NCBI RefSeq assembly: GCF_038592905.1
Contig: NZ_CP151943.1
Coordinates: 2,048,501 to 2,112,500 of the forward strand
Length of the DNA: 64,000 bases
Source: Neobacillus sp. FSL H8-0543
Lineage (GTDB): Bacteria; Bacillota; Bacilli; Bacillales; Cytobacillaceae
Direction of reading: 5' to 3'
The notes below the pieces were generated by a model. That model saw only the letters and a list, made by a program, of their open reading frames with translations, made no database searches and was not told the DNA's origin. Positions 36,770-46,485 of the stretch are shown here, in pieces. The number at the start of each line of letters is the position of its first letter. The first letter of the stretch is position 1. The position numbers and the translations under genes are program-made.

Positions 36770-37315
36770 ATGGATAATCAAATAAAATTGGCATTTGAAA
36801 AATCAAAATCGGGCGATAAAGATGAGAGTTATGAAGCCTATCAAAATATTTTAAATGCAACTGATCAACAAGTTGATTGGGCTTACGAGGTATGGAATCA
36901 ACTAATAGAGGACTTAACTCATAAAGATAACCATCAACGCTCTCGTGCAGCACAATATTTAGCCAATCTAGCTAAAAGCGACCCAGAGATGAGAATTATG
37001 AAAGATTTCCCTAAATTGTGGGAGGTAACAAAAGATGAAAAGTTTGTTACGGCTAGACATAGTCTCCAATCTATATGGAAAGTCGGAATTGCAGGTACAG
37101 CCCAAAAAGAAATGGTTATGGAGTTTATGGTTGAACGCTTTAAAAAATGTGCAGATGAAAAGAATTTTACTTTAATTCGTAATGACATTATTCAAAACAT
37201 GAAAAATTTATATGACTATTTCAATGATGAGTTTATTAAACAAACGGCTCTGGATTTAATTGATACGGTTGACGACAAAAAATACAAAAAAAAATATATG
37301 GATATATGGAAGTAG
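36770..37315 (+). CDS. All-helical hypothetical protein (HEAT-like)
   Basis: 181 residues predicted wholly helical, charged, no membrane segment or signal. Segments such as WAYEVWNQLIEDLTHKDNHQ, SRAAQYLANLAKSDPEMR and ARHSLQSIWKVGIAG look like a HEAT-type helical-repeat solenoid; the rest is coil-like. ATG with AAGGTGGTGGA upstream. It has its own 20-bp-stem terminator and sits between repeats R2 and R3. Function unknown; helical-repeat proteins mostly bind other proteins. Confidence 0.7.
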   Translation: MDNQIKLAFEKSKSGDKDESYEAYQNILNATDQQVDWAYEVWNQLIEDLTHKDNHQRSRAAQYLANLAKSDPEMRIMKDFPKLWEVTKDEKFVTARHSLQSIWKVGIAGTAQKEMVMEFMVERFKKCADEKNFTLIRNDIIQNMKNLYDYFNDEFIKQTALDLIDTVDDKKYKKKYMDIWK

Positions 37316-37326
37316 TTTAACTATTT

Positions 37327-37374
37327 AAAGATTATAAAGCTGAAGATATGAGTGTCTTCAGCTTTATAATCTTT
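37327..37374. terminator. Strong bidirectional terminator
   Basis: Perfect 20-bp stem AAAGATTATAAAGCTGAAGA and its complement around an 8-base loop. Confidence 0.85.
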
Positions 37375-37480
37375 ATTCTAGTTGTAATATACTTTTTTAA
37401 AATACAGATCTATTTATTGAATAGTACATGGATATTACTCATGCAACAACTACTTTTTCGCTACTTTGTGAAATTATACA

Positions 37481-37560
37481 CTTAAAGTAACGGGTGCAAT
37501 AGTTGAAAATAAGGGTTGCTATGATCTTCCACAATCGGGCCATTTTGTTAGATTAATAAA
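37481..37560 (+). repeat. Cassette-border repeat R3
   Basis: Left end CTTAAAGTAACGGGTGCAAT well kept; inner arms GGGTTGCTATG / GGGCCATTTTG poorly paired; right end decayed (TGTTAGATTAATAA). Confidence 0.65.
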
Positions 37561-37620
37561 TAATTTTATGAATGATACTAGAAATAAAGTTTTCCCTGAA
37601 TAGTGAGGTGAATAGAGAAA

Positions 37621-38043
37621 ATGTATGAAGAATATAGTAGACAATCTTTACCGTCAAGGAAGTATAGAGAATTGTTAGGAAGTGCAATCTGTGTTTTCAA
37701 CTCTAACAATGCATTTATCATTGAAAATATACTTAGAAATGATGAGAATAACAGGTTTCATTGGCACGAATTAATTGATTATACTTCAGGTGAACTTAGT
37801 CAACCAATAAAGGAAACTATAACTAAGTTTTCAGATACAAAAATTACTTCTCGGTTTTCTGAAGTTATTGAAATGAGGAATAGAATTATTCACAGTTTTC
37901 AAATAACTGATGATGGTAAACAGACTTTAGCTACAAAACGTAAGAACGGAGAACAGTTTATTATTACAGAGGATTACCTGTATAATTTTATTAAAAAGAA
38001 CGAAGAATTAAGTGTCCTCCTTCATGAATTTAGAGGTTATTAG
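37621..38043 (+). CDS. HEPN-like domain protein (possible RNase)
   Basis: 140 residues, mostly helical. It carries EMRNRIIHSF, an R-x4-H arrangement in the position and context typical of HEPN ribonucleases, which cut RNA in toxin-antitoxin and abortive-infection systems. Upstream helices (KYRELLGSAICVFNSNNAFI, WHELIDYTSGELS) fit the HEPN four-helix bundle. No antitoxin (MNT nucleotidyltransferase) gene is next to it. ATG with GAGGTGA 11 bases upstream. Own terminator at 38054-38091; lies between R3 and R4. Confidence 0.6.
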   Translation: MYEEYSRQSLPSRKYRELLGSAICVFNSNNAFIIENILRNDENNRFHWHELIDYTSGELSQPIKETITKFSDTKITSRFSEVIEMRNRIIHSFQITDDGKQTLATKRKNGEQFIITEDYLYNFIKKNEELSVLLHEFRGY

Positions 38044-38053
38044 TTCTATCAAG

Positions 38054-38091
38054 AAAAGGGCGCCTTTCTTGAATAAGAAGGCGTCTCTTTC
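38054..38091 (+). terminator. Terminator of the HEPN-like gene
   Basis: GGCGCCTTTCTT / AAGAAGGCGTC stem followed by TCTTTCT. Confidence 0.7.
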
Positions 38092-38166
38092 TAATCAATC
38101 AGATTTTGCAGCAACAAAATTAAATTGGAGTTATTTTAAGTTGTAGAAGAGATTGTGAAGGATTCT

Positions 38167-38220
38167 ACTTAAACTATCGGGTGCGTTTACTTAATAAGCA
38201 AAACGGGTCCATAATAAAAT
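38167..38220 (+). repeat. Cassette-border repeat R4 (truncated)
   Basis: ACTTAAACTATCGGGTGCG left end with the upstream GATTGTGAAGGATTCT shared with R2; the right half is lost. Confidence 0.6.
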
Positions 38221-38308
38221 TTGCATTTTGCATTCTCAAAAGGAAAAATACCGGTAGGCTATAACTTTTACGTTGAAACTTTATTGGCTTTATCAATTAG
38301 GAGGCAAT

Positions 38309-38461
38309 ATGAGTGTAGGTAAACAGATAATATTAAGTTTATCAATATATGCAGTATCCGCAGTAATAATAGGTGGGTTACTTTGGTATTTTAATCCTTC
38401 TCTAAATGAATATCTTAAGAGTGCAATTACTGCTTCTCCTATTTTAATATCCCTTGATTAA
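38309..38461 (+). CDS. Single-span small membrane protein
   Basis: 50 residues: MSVGKQIILSLSIYAVSAVI then a membrane segment ending in LLWYFNP. The ATG at 38309 follows AGGAGG by 5 bases, so the longer ORF from 38273 is not used. Unknown function; between R4 and R5. Confidence 0.55.
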   Translation: MSVGKQIILSLSIYAVSAVIIGGLLWYFNPSLNEYLKSAITASPILISLD

Positions 38462-38520
38462 AACAAAACACGATGATTAATATCAGGATGACTTCCTTGT
38501 TAACTAAACAAAAGATAAGG

Positions 38521-38590
38521 TTCTTACTCAGCGAACGGGTGCTTGAGTTTAACAAAGAGTCGCAGCTGCGGCTCTTTGTTAAACTAGAGG
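38521..38590 (+). repeat. Cassette-border repeat R5 with perfect hairpin
   Basis: GCGAACGGGTGCTTGAG left end, then a perfect 18-bp stem AGTTTAACAAAGAGTCGC and its complement (38546-38585). Here the inner hairpin is much stronger than in R1-R4 and could terminate transcription. Confidence 0.65.
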
Positions 38591-38668
38591 TTGAGACGTT
38601 TTAAGATTCTAAGGTAATTGAAATTTAAGGGATGTGAAACCGTTCAATCCTTTCATTATCCACCGTTT

Positions 38669-38917
38669 TTATTCATTTTTCTTTTTGGATTCAATCATAT
38701 ACCTTAGTGCAACAACATAATTTTTTACAGAGTTTTTCTTATACTGTCTTTCAATCTCAGCTAGCATAGTAGCGGTAATGGTGGATTCTCCATTGTATAT
38801 TCCTCTATTAATAAGACCGTTACCACGCCCAATATAATCTTTAATCGAGCTTTCCCCCAACTTACATACCTGCCTTAAAAACTTTTCATATTTCATTAAA
38901 AACTCTTGAATATTCAT
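38669..38917 (-). CDS. Small soluble hypothetical protein
   Basis: 82 residues, helical, basic C-terminus (NIQEFLMKYEKFLRQVC, STITATMLAEIERQYKKNS, ALRYMIESKKKNE). ATG at 38917 with TAGGAG about 12 bases upstream; a TTG four codons earlier is too close to that site. No family recognised. Next to R5, so it may be the last member of the cassette-like region, on the opposite strand. Confidence 0.5.
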   Translation of the reverse strand: MNIQEFLMKYEKFLRQVCKLGESSIKDYIGRGNGLINRGIYNGESTITATMLAEIERQYKKNSVKNYVVALRYMIESKKKNE

Positions 38918-38929
38918 TTTTAAGCTCAA

Positions 38930-39480
38930 CTCCTATCATTGATTTAATGTTAAATATATCTCTTTTCCACACTAAAAATACCCCACTGGGCTATAACATA
39001 TCCCATCAGTGGATAGAAGCATAGCGGCAAGACTGTCTATCTGTGTTCCTGCTCTGTACTCGCCAAACGGGACTCCACCCTTCCCTATATAACTATGAAG
39101 GGAAACAACCGCATCCAGAACACAAAAAAGGAACTGACTATCCTGCGTATCTTCTTGTTTTCGCAAACTCTGTATTGTTAAGAAATGTACGTAAAGTATA
39201 TGGGGGCGTTTGTGGAAAATCATAAGCCTAATTTCTCGCTAAAAATACGGAGGAATTAAGCTTTTTTATGTTTTTAGAACCTTAACGTTGTAAATGCAGT
39301 TTCCTGAAATTACCCCATTGGTTAACACGATGGCTACAAGTGGTAAATCCCATGGCAAGCCCTGGTAAAAAAGGTGGCAGAAGCGGTACATTCTTATGGC
39401 TGTAATCATCCTGGTCCCTCTAAACTATTTTTTCTCCCAACCTGTCCTTTTCACCTACTTTTATGTATATAGAAGGTGAA
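38930..39480. other. Gene-poor stretch before the DUF1659 gene
   Basis: No gene I can support. A short plus-strand stretch ending NHKPNFSLKIRRN (to about 39256) may be a gene tail. At 39446-39483 the arms CCTTTTCACCT / AGGTGAAAGG form a hairpin that reaches into the ribosome site of the next gene. Confidence 0.4.
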
Positions 39481-39494
39481 AGGAGGTGATTGAA

Positions 39495-39713
39495 ATGGCA
39501 GAAACACTTTTAGCAGAGTCGAAGCTGCGTTTGGTTTTCCAGGCAGGGATTGATGAAGATGGCAAGCCAATCCTAAAAGCCAAGACCTTTGGAAACGTCA
39601 ACAAAGCAGTAACAGCGGATCAGCTTTACCAGGTTACACAGGCAGTCGTTAGTTTATCTGGCGACGAACTTAGCGGCGCGCAACGTATGGACAGCTTGGA
39701 TCTTTTAGCGTAA
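39495..39713 (+). CDS. DUF1659 family protein
   Basis: 72 residues matching the small Bacillus DUF1659 family (LVFQAGIDEDGKPILKAKTF, NVNKAVTADQLYQV). Function unknown, always in a conserved trio with a DUF2922 gene and yvrJ, as here. The ATG at 39495 follows GGAGGTGATTGAA; the GTG three codons earlier is inside the ribosome site. First gene of the operon; a hairpin overlaps its ribosome site. Confidence 0.9.
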   Translation: MAETLLAESKLRLVFQAGIDEDGKPILKAKTFGNVNKAVTADQLYQVTQAVVSLSGDELSGAQRMDSLDLLA

Positions 39714-39750
39714 TGGTAGAAAAAATCTCAAATGATAGGAGGTGAACAAA

Positions 39751-39969
39751 ATGGCAAAAACACTAGAATTGCAGTTTGTGACCGAGGGTGGGAACAACGC
39801 TAGACTTACAGTGGATAACCCGAAGGAACCGATTGAGGAAGCTGTCGTTAAACAAGCGATGGAAGCGATTATCGCAGCTGAAGTATTCTTCACATCAGGA
39901 GGTAAATTCGTCACTGCCAAAGGAGCACGTGTCATCGAACGCAACGTAACCGATTATGAACTTGTTTAA
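39751..39969 (+). CDS. DUF2922 family protein
   Basis: 72 residues, DUF2922: AKTLELQFVTEGGNNARLTV, DNPKEPIEEAVVKQAMEAII, FFTSGGKFVTAKGARVIER. Partner of DUF1659. ATG after GGAGGTGAACAAA. Followed by a hairpin (GAGGCCGG / CCGGTCTC, 39978-40008), then the inserted 215-bp element, then yvrJ. Confidence 0.9.
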   Translation: MAKTLELQFVTEGGNNARLTVDNPKEPIEEAVVKQAMEAIIAAEVFFTSGGKFVTAKGARVIERNVTDYELV

Positions 39970-40057
39970 TAAAGTTAGAGGCCGGATTCAGCGATGGAGC
40001 CGGTCTCTTTCTACAATAAAGGCTCTGTTATTATTCATTGTTGATTTTCGTTTAGGG

Positions 40058-40285
40058 ATGAGAATTCATAAGCGGAGAATTTCCGGCTAATGTATATAGA
40101 GGAAGCTTAAGAGACAGATATAAGCGGAGATATTCCGATTAACTCCTCTAAATAAGACAAAATCCAAATATTTTGATAATATAACCGGAAAAACTTCCTC
40201 TATTTTAAAGGAAATATGGGTATTTCCCAATTTAAACGGAATTTTACCGCTTATTTTCAAATGTAGTGAAATCAACATTCAGTCA
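40058..40285 (-). repeat. 215-bp TTCCG-rich element, third copy
   Basis: Same sequence and orientation as 13899-14125 (AAGCGGAGAATTTCCGGC, AAGCGGAGATATTCCG, GGAAATATGGGTATTTCCC, CGGAATTTTACCGC). It lies between DUF2922 and yvrJ; the duplicated yvrJ segment at 4.7 kb lacks it, which marks it as an insertion. Confidence 0.8.
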
Positions 40286-40321
40286 TAACAGAGTTAAAAT
40301 AAAAGAAAGGAGAAAAAACAT

Positions 40322-40456
40322 ATGGAGCAGATCATTCCCTTCATTAGTGAAGTCGGATTCCCAATCGTTGTGACGCTCTACTTGCTGCATCGAATTGAAT
40401 CAAAACTCGATGTCGTCGTCCAATCGATTCAGAATCTACCTGAGCGGATGAAATGA
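40322..40456 (+). CDS. yvrJ: YvrJ family membrane peptide
   Basis: 44 residues: MEQIIPFISEVGFPIVVTLY then LLHRIESKLDVVVQ and IQNLPERMK. One membrane segment with a charged amphipathic tail, matching the YvrJ family. AAAGGAGAAAAAACAT precedes the ATG. Third member of the DUF1659-DUF2922-YvrJ set; its decayed duplicate is at 4731. Too short for ordinary ORF calling. Function unknown. Confidence 0.88.
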   Translation: MEQIIPFISEVGFPIVVTLYLLHRIESKLDVVVQSIQNLPERMK

Positions 40457-40539
40457 AATTAGTCGAGGTTAAGGGGTTTTGCACTAACAACAGGTGACAC
40501 AGGCAAGTTGAAATCCCCTGTTCTTCGACTGGAAGTCTT

Positions 40540-40996
40540 ACCTGGTTCATCTATAGACCGTAAATCCGGACCACTTTTTTACCCGTTATTACAAACAATC
40601 CTCTCGACAGCCTTCACGCGCCAAAAATCACTCAAACCCCTCCATAACAACAAAAACAGCAAAACTAATTAAACGTTTGATTAGCGGAAAATAGACTAAC
40701 TAATCGATTGATTAGATATATGCAAAACCCTTTAATTAAACGAACTAAGTCCAGTTTGATAGAAAAATCTCTGTCGACTATAGGTCCCATTTTTCGATAA
40801 CTTTCCTCAATATTAATCTATAAAAACTAGTAACCTACAAAAATCAACACGTTTTGATACTACACAAACGATTGATTAAAACCATCCAACCAGCGATAAA
40901 TAGAGAGTTTCTATTAGAAAATGCGTCGAAACATGTCCCTCCAGTACACAGCAAATTCTTCTAACCCAGCACCAAAAGTTCGATGAAACATGAGAA
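40540..40996 (+). repeat. Dispersed AT-rich repeat, copy F
   Basis: From ACCTGGTTCATCTATAG through AATTAAACGTTTGATTAGCG, TAATCGATTGATTAGAT and GCGTCGAAACATGTCCC to GATGAAACATGAG; the usual distal end is replaced by another short repeat (AGTGCCGAACCAAGACAG). With yvrJ it is part of the segment duplicated at 4.66-5.5 kb. Confidence 0.82.
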
Positions 40997-41067
40997 AGTG
41001 CCGAACCAAGACAGTAGAAAAAAGCCACCTGGACCTCCCCCCATCCACACACGATTAAACATAAATA

Positions 41068-41111
41068 GACCTATCTTTCTATTATTTTCATAGAAAGGAT
41101 AGGTCATTTTT
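41068..41111. terminator. Terminator of the ketohexose operon
   Basis: GACCTATC.TTTCTAT / ATAGAAAGGATAGGTC stem; TTTTT on the plus side, weaker T-tract on the minus side, directly after the operon's last stop. Confidence 0.75.
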
Positions 41112-41175
41112 GTGAAGATTGAAACTTATTCGCTTAACTTGATGGCTATGGTAAAGGCACTGGAATTTTGTCATA

Positions 41176-42968
<1,793 letters not shown>

Positions 42969-42975
42969 TTATGTT

Positions 42976-43905
42976 TTATTTAGTGAAGCCCTTTATCTCT
43001 TCGAGAGAGGTATTACCTTCCATTGGGCCTCTTTTTGTTACGGCAAGAGCCCCAGCTGTATTCGCGTACATGACCGATTGACGGAAGCTAATTCCTTTGT
43101 TCAGACAGGAAATAAATGTACCAGCAAAACAATCACCAGCCCCAGTCGGGTCCACCTCAACTACTTTCAACGGTTCCACCTTAAAAGCAGTATCCTTGCT
43201 GTATGCCCGAGTGCCTTTGCTACCGTTTTTGATAATGATATATTGGACACCCTGTTCAAGAAGAGAGGCAACCGCTTTTTCCTCATCATTCGTTCCAAGA
43301 AGAAGTTTGAGTTCATCGCCACCAGGCAGAAAGATGTCGCAGTGGCTGAGGATATATTCCAAAAACTCTTTCATGACAGGGTCTTTCAGTAGCTCCTTCC
43401 GCATATTTGGATCGAAGGAAATTTTCGTCCCTGTTTCTTTGCAGAAGCCGATTGCCTTTTTCACAGCAGCACGGAGTCCTTCAGTAAATAACGAAGTTCC
43501 CATAATATGAAAATACTTGCACTCCAGAAAATCTTCCTTCTTAATGTCATCTGGACCAATAAGAGCACAGGCAGAATCATGAATATGGTAAATGAAGTCC
43601 CGGTCTCCATCTTCCTTGTAGGTAACAAACGCTACACCCGTTGTCTTTTGTGAAGATTTTTTTATAATCGAAACATCCACACCATCTTCTTCTAGTTTAC
43701 GATAATTCAACTCTCCAAAAGCATCGGTTCCAATGGTGGAATAGATACCAGCCGTGCTGCCAATTTTTGCAGCCTGGTCTGTAAATATAGCAGGTGCGCC
43801 ACTAGGAAACGGTCCGATGAATTCACCCGTTTCATCGAACGTTTGCCCCACCTTTTTAGCCATTACTTCGACGAGGATTTCTCCTATAGTTAATATATCT
43901 GCCAT
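42976..43905 (-). CDS. PfkB-family ketohexose kinase
   Basis: 309 residues, ribokinase fold. ILTIGEILVEVMAK at the N-terminus; FPSGAPAIFTDQAAKIG sugar lid region; VEVDPTGAGDCFAGTFISCL near residue 245 with the catalytic Asp; AGALAVTKRGPME near the end. It lacks the GGKGxN motif of LacC-type kinases, so the two kinases of this operon differ in substrate: this one fits the first phosphorylation of a free sugar taken up by the ABC importer. Tagatose or a related ketohexose is an inference from the gene set. Confidence 0.9.
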   Translation of the reverse strand: MADILTIGEILVEVMAKKVGQTFDETGEFIGPFPSGAPAIFTDQAAKIGSTAGIYSTIGTDAFGELNYRKLEEDGVDVSIIKKSSQKTTGVAFVTYKEDGDRDFIYHIHDSACALIGPDDIKKEDFLECKYFHIMGTSLFTEGLRAAVKKAIGFCKETGTKISFDPNMRKELLKDPVMKEFLEYILSHCDIFLPGGDELKLLLGTNDEEKAVASLLEQGVQYIIIKNGSKGTRAYSKDTAFKVEPLKVVEVDPTGAGDCFAGTFISCLNKGISFRQSVMYANTAGALAVTKRGPMEGNTSLEEIKGFTK

Positions 43906-43917
43906 TCCTCATCCCTC

Positions 43918-44883
43918 CTACTTCCCTAGTATTCTACCTTTATTCCGGACATCTATATACACCGCTATAATGATGATGAGTCCCTTAACGATCTGTTGGT
44001 AAAAATAAGGAAGGCCAATCAAGTTCATACCATTATTAATAACACCCATAATCAAGGCACCGATAAAGGTACCAAATACTGTACCATATCCACCGGAAAG
44101 GCTCGTTCCACCAAGAACTGCAGCCGCTATGGCATCAAGTTCATACCCGCTTGCTGTATTCGGTTGTGCAGAATAGAGTCTTGATGTCAAAAGGATACCG
44201 GAAATAGCTGCCGCAACGCCTGAAATCATAAAGATCTTAGTTTGAAGGGATTTCGTATTAATGCCGACATATTCTGCTGCCGTCTTGTTTCCCCCGACCA
44301 TCTTCGCTCTTCTGCCAAATTTAGTCTTGGCTAATAGAATGTGCGAGAATATTAAGAGGACAATCACGATGATGACTGGTACTGGAATCACGTCAAATAT
44401 TTTCTTATTTCCTAAAAACAGGATGAATGAATCATCGACCCCAACCGGCTTTGCATCAGTAGTCGCGTATCCAAGCCCCCTGAAAATCCCCATAGTTGCA
44501 ACCGTTACGATAAAGGTTGGAATACGAAGACGTGCAGAAATCAGTCCGTTTGCAAACCCAGCTGCTGCTCCAACAAGAAGAGTAATTACAATGGATAGTG
44601 GTCCTCCTAGTCCCCATGAAAGTGATAGACCGAGGATAAGACCGGATAATGCAGCAATCGATCCTACCGAAAGGTCAATTTCGCCAATCATTAGTACAAA
44701 GGTCATCCCAAATGCCATGATCGCAATAATGGAAACTTGTGCTAGAACAGTTAATAGATTATTTGTATTCAAAAAGTGCGGACTTAAAATGGCAAAGAGG
44801 ATAACCAGTGCTAATAAGGCAGCAAGGACTCCTCCGTATGTCTTTATTACTTTATTGTCTTGGAAAGCTTGTTTCCACTTCAT
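43918..44883 (-). CDS. Sugar ABC transporter permease (RbsC type)
   Basis: 321 residues, eight to ten membrane segments, CUT2 family: FVLMIGEIDLSVGSIAALSG, coupling loop KTKFGRRAKMVGGNKTAAEYVGI, and LGGTSLSGGYGTVFGTFIGA. Partner of the ATPase encoded upstream. ATG with AAGGGG upstream. Clearly different from the permease at 10.6 kb, so the two importers are separate systems. Confidence 0.93.
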   Translation of the reverse strand: MKWKQAFQDNKVIKTYGGVLAALLALVILFAILSPHFLNTNNLLTVLAQVSIIAIMAFGMTFVLMIGEIDLSVGSIAALSGLILGLSLSWGLGGPLSIVITLLVGAAAGFANGLISARLRIPTFIVTVATMGIFRGLGYATTDAKPVGVDDSFILFLGNKKIFDVIPVPVIIVIVLLIFSHILLAKTKFGRRAKMVGGNKTAAEYVGINTKSLQTKIFMISGVAAAISGILLTSRLYSAQPNTASGYELDAIAAAVLGGTSLSGGYGTVFGTFIGALIMGVINNGMNLIGLPYFYQQIVKGLIIIIAVYIDVRNKGRILGK

Positions 44884-44924
44884 AGTTGAACCCCTTCCTT
44901 ATTCCTTTAAGAGGTGACATCCGT

Positions 44925-46424
44925 CTAATTGGAATTCGTTTTTGTGATATACTTCATTATTTCTTCCTGACTCGTTTGTTTTGGATCAAGTTCGACTGTC
45001 ACCTCATGATCCTTGATGACCAAGAGACGATCGGACATATTCAGAATTTCCGGTAGTTCGGAGGAAATCAAAATAATTCCCACTCCCTTAGAGGCCAGTT
45101 CAATAATTAGCTTGTAAATCTCAAATTTAGCGCCAACATCAATTCCTCGTGTTGGTTCATCTAAAATAAGAATTTCTGGTTCAATCTCAAACCATTTGGA
45201 AAGAACAATTTTTTGCTGATTCCCCCCACTTAACTTGTTAACAGTCTGATAGATACTTGGGGTCTTTATTTTAAGAGCATTCACATGATGGTTGGTAATG
45301 GTTACTTCCTTATCATGTTGGATCAGTCTGAACTTGTTCAACACTTTATCCAGGTTGGCTAGAGTGATATTTTCATGAACATTGGAGGTTAACACAAGCC
45401 CTTCATGTTTGCGATCTTCTGTAACAAAGGCGATTCGCTTTTCAATGGCCTTAAGTGGAGTATTGATATTTACACTTTTTCCATGAAGGAATAATTCTCC
45501 CCGTTCCTTCTGAAGCATTCCGAAAATTCCTTGAACAATTTCCGTTCTCCCGGAGCCCATGAGGCCGTAGAGACCAAGAATTTCACCAGGACGGAGGGAA
45601 AAGGAAACGTTATGATAACTTCCTTCTTTGTGATAATCCTTTACTTCAAGCAAGGTTTCATCACTTGTCCGCTTGAAATCCTTTGGTGGATAAACCTCTT
45701 CCATACTTCTTCCTACCATCATCGTAATCAAATCGTCAGGGGTGGTATCCTTTGTATCAACAGTGCCAATATATTTCCCATCCCGAAGGACGCTTACCGT
45801 GTCGGTAATTTCAAAAATTTCTTCCATTCGGTGTGAAATGTAGATGACTGAATTACCCTCACTTTTTAGTTTCGTGATAATACTGAAAAGTGTTTGCGTT
45901 TCCTTAGAGCTAAGGGCGGATGTCGGTTCATCCATGATAATGATTTTTGGATTAGATGAAACAGCCTTTGCAATCTCAACCATCTGCTGACTTGAAAGCG
46001 AAAGGTCCTTCACTAAGGCACTCGGCGAAATCTCGATACCAAGTTCATCGAGAAGTCTCTTTGTTTTCCGCTCCATCTCCTTATCGTCAATGAGACCAAA
46101 TTTCACAGGCTCATAGAGGGCCCAAATATTCTCCGCGACTGTCATATTCGGACTTAAGGAAAGCTCTTGATAGATAATGGATATTCCAAGTTCTCTGGCG
46201 TGCACGACATTCTGAATGTCAGTTTTTTGACCGAACAGTTCAACATGACCCCCGTCCGGAATATAAGACCCGGAGAGGATTTTCATCAGCGTTGATTTTC
46301 CAGCCCCGTTTTCTCCAAGAAGTGCTAATACTTCCCCTTCATGCAAGGAAATATTAACTCCATCGAGTGCCACCACTCCAGGGAATACTTTCTTGATTTC
46401 TTTCATTTCTAGGATGGTTCCCAT
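44925..46424 (-). CDS. Sugar ABC transporter ATPase, two ABC domains (RbsA/MglA type)
   Basis: About 499 residues. Domain 1: Walker A GENGAGKST near residue 36, signature LSLSSQQMVEIAKAV, Walker B IIIMDEPTSALS. Domain 2: degenerate GLMGSGRTE, strong signature LSGGNQQKIVLSKWF and ILILDEPTRGIDVGAK. Standard for CUT2 importers. The ATG at 46424 (MGTILEMKEI) follows AAAGGA by 10 bases; a GTG three codons upstream is inside that site. Confidence 0.93.
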   Translation of the reverse strand: MGTILEMKEIKKVFPGVVALDGVNISLHEGEVLALLGENGAGKSTLMKILSGSYIPDGGHVELFGQKTDIQNVVHARELGISIIYQELSLSPNMTVAENIWALYEPVKFGLIDDKEMERKTKRLLDELGIEISPSALVKDLSLSSQQMVEIAKAVSSNPKIIIMDEPTSALSSKETQTLFSIITKLKSEGNSVIYISHRMEEIFEITDTVSVLRDGKYIGTVDTKDTTPDDLITMMVGRSMEEVYPPKDFKRTSDETLLEVKDYHKEGSYHNVSFSLRPGEILGLYGLMGSGRTEIVQGIFGMLQKERGELFLHGKSVNINTPLKAIEKRIAFVTEDRKHEGLVLTSNVHENITLANLDKVLNKFRLIQHDKEVTITNHHVNALKIKTPSIYQTVNKLSGGNQQKIVLSKWFEIEPEILILDEPTRGIDVGAKFEIYKLIIELASKGVGIILISSELPEILNMSDRLLVIKDHEVTVELDPKQTSQEEIMKYITKTNSN

Positions 46425-46485
46425 TGGTTTCACGTCCTTTTATAAAGAGAAATGCCCTTTAGAAGCAGCATTTCCCCCAAATGGA

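Noticed and set aside
38972..39225. Two overlapping ORFs of 60-83 codons
   Set aside because: Opposite strands over the same bases, no ribosome sites, no recognisable motif; neither can be supported.
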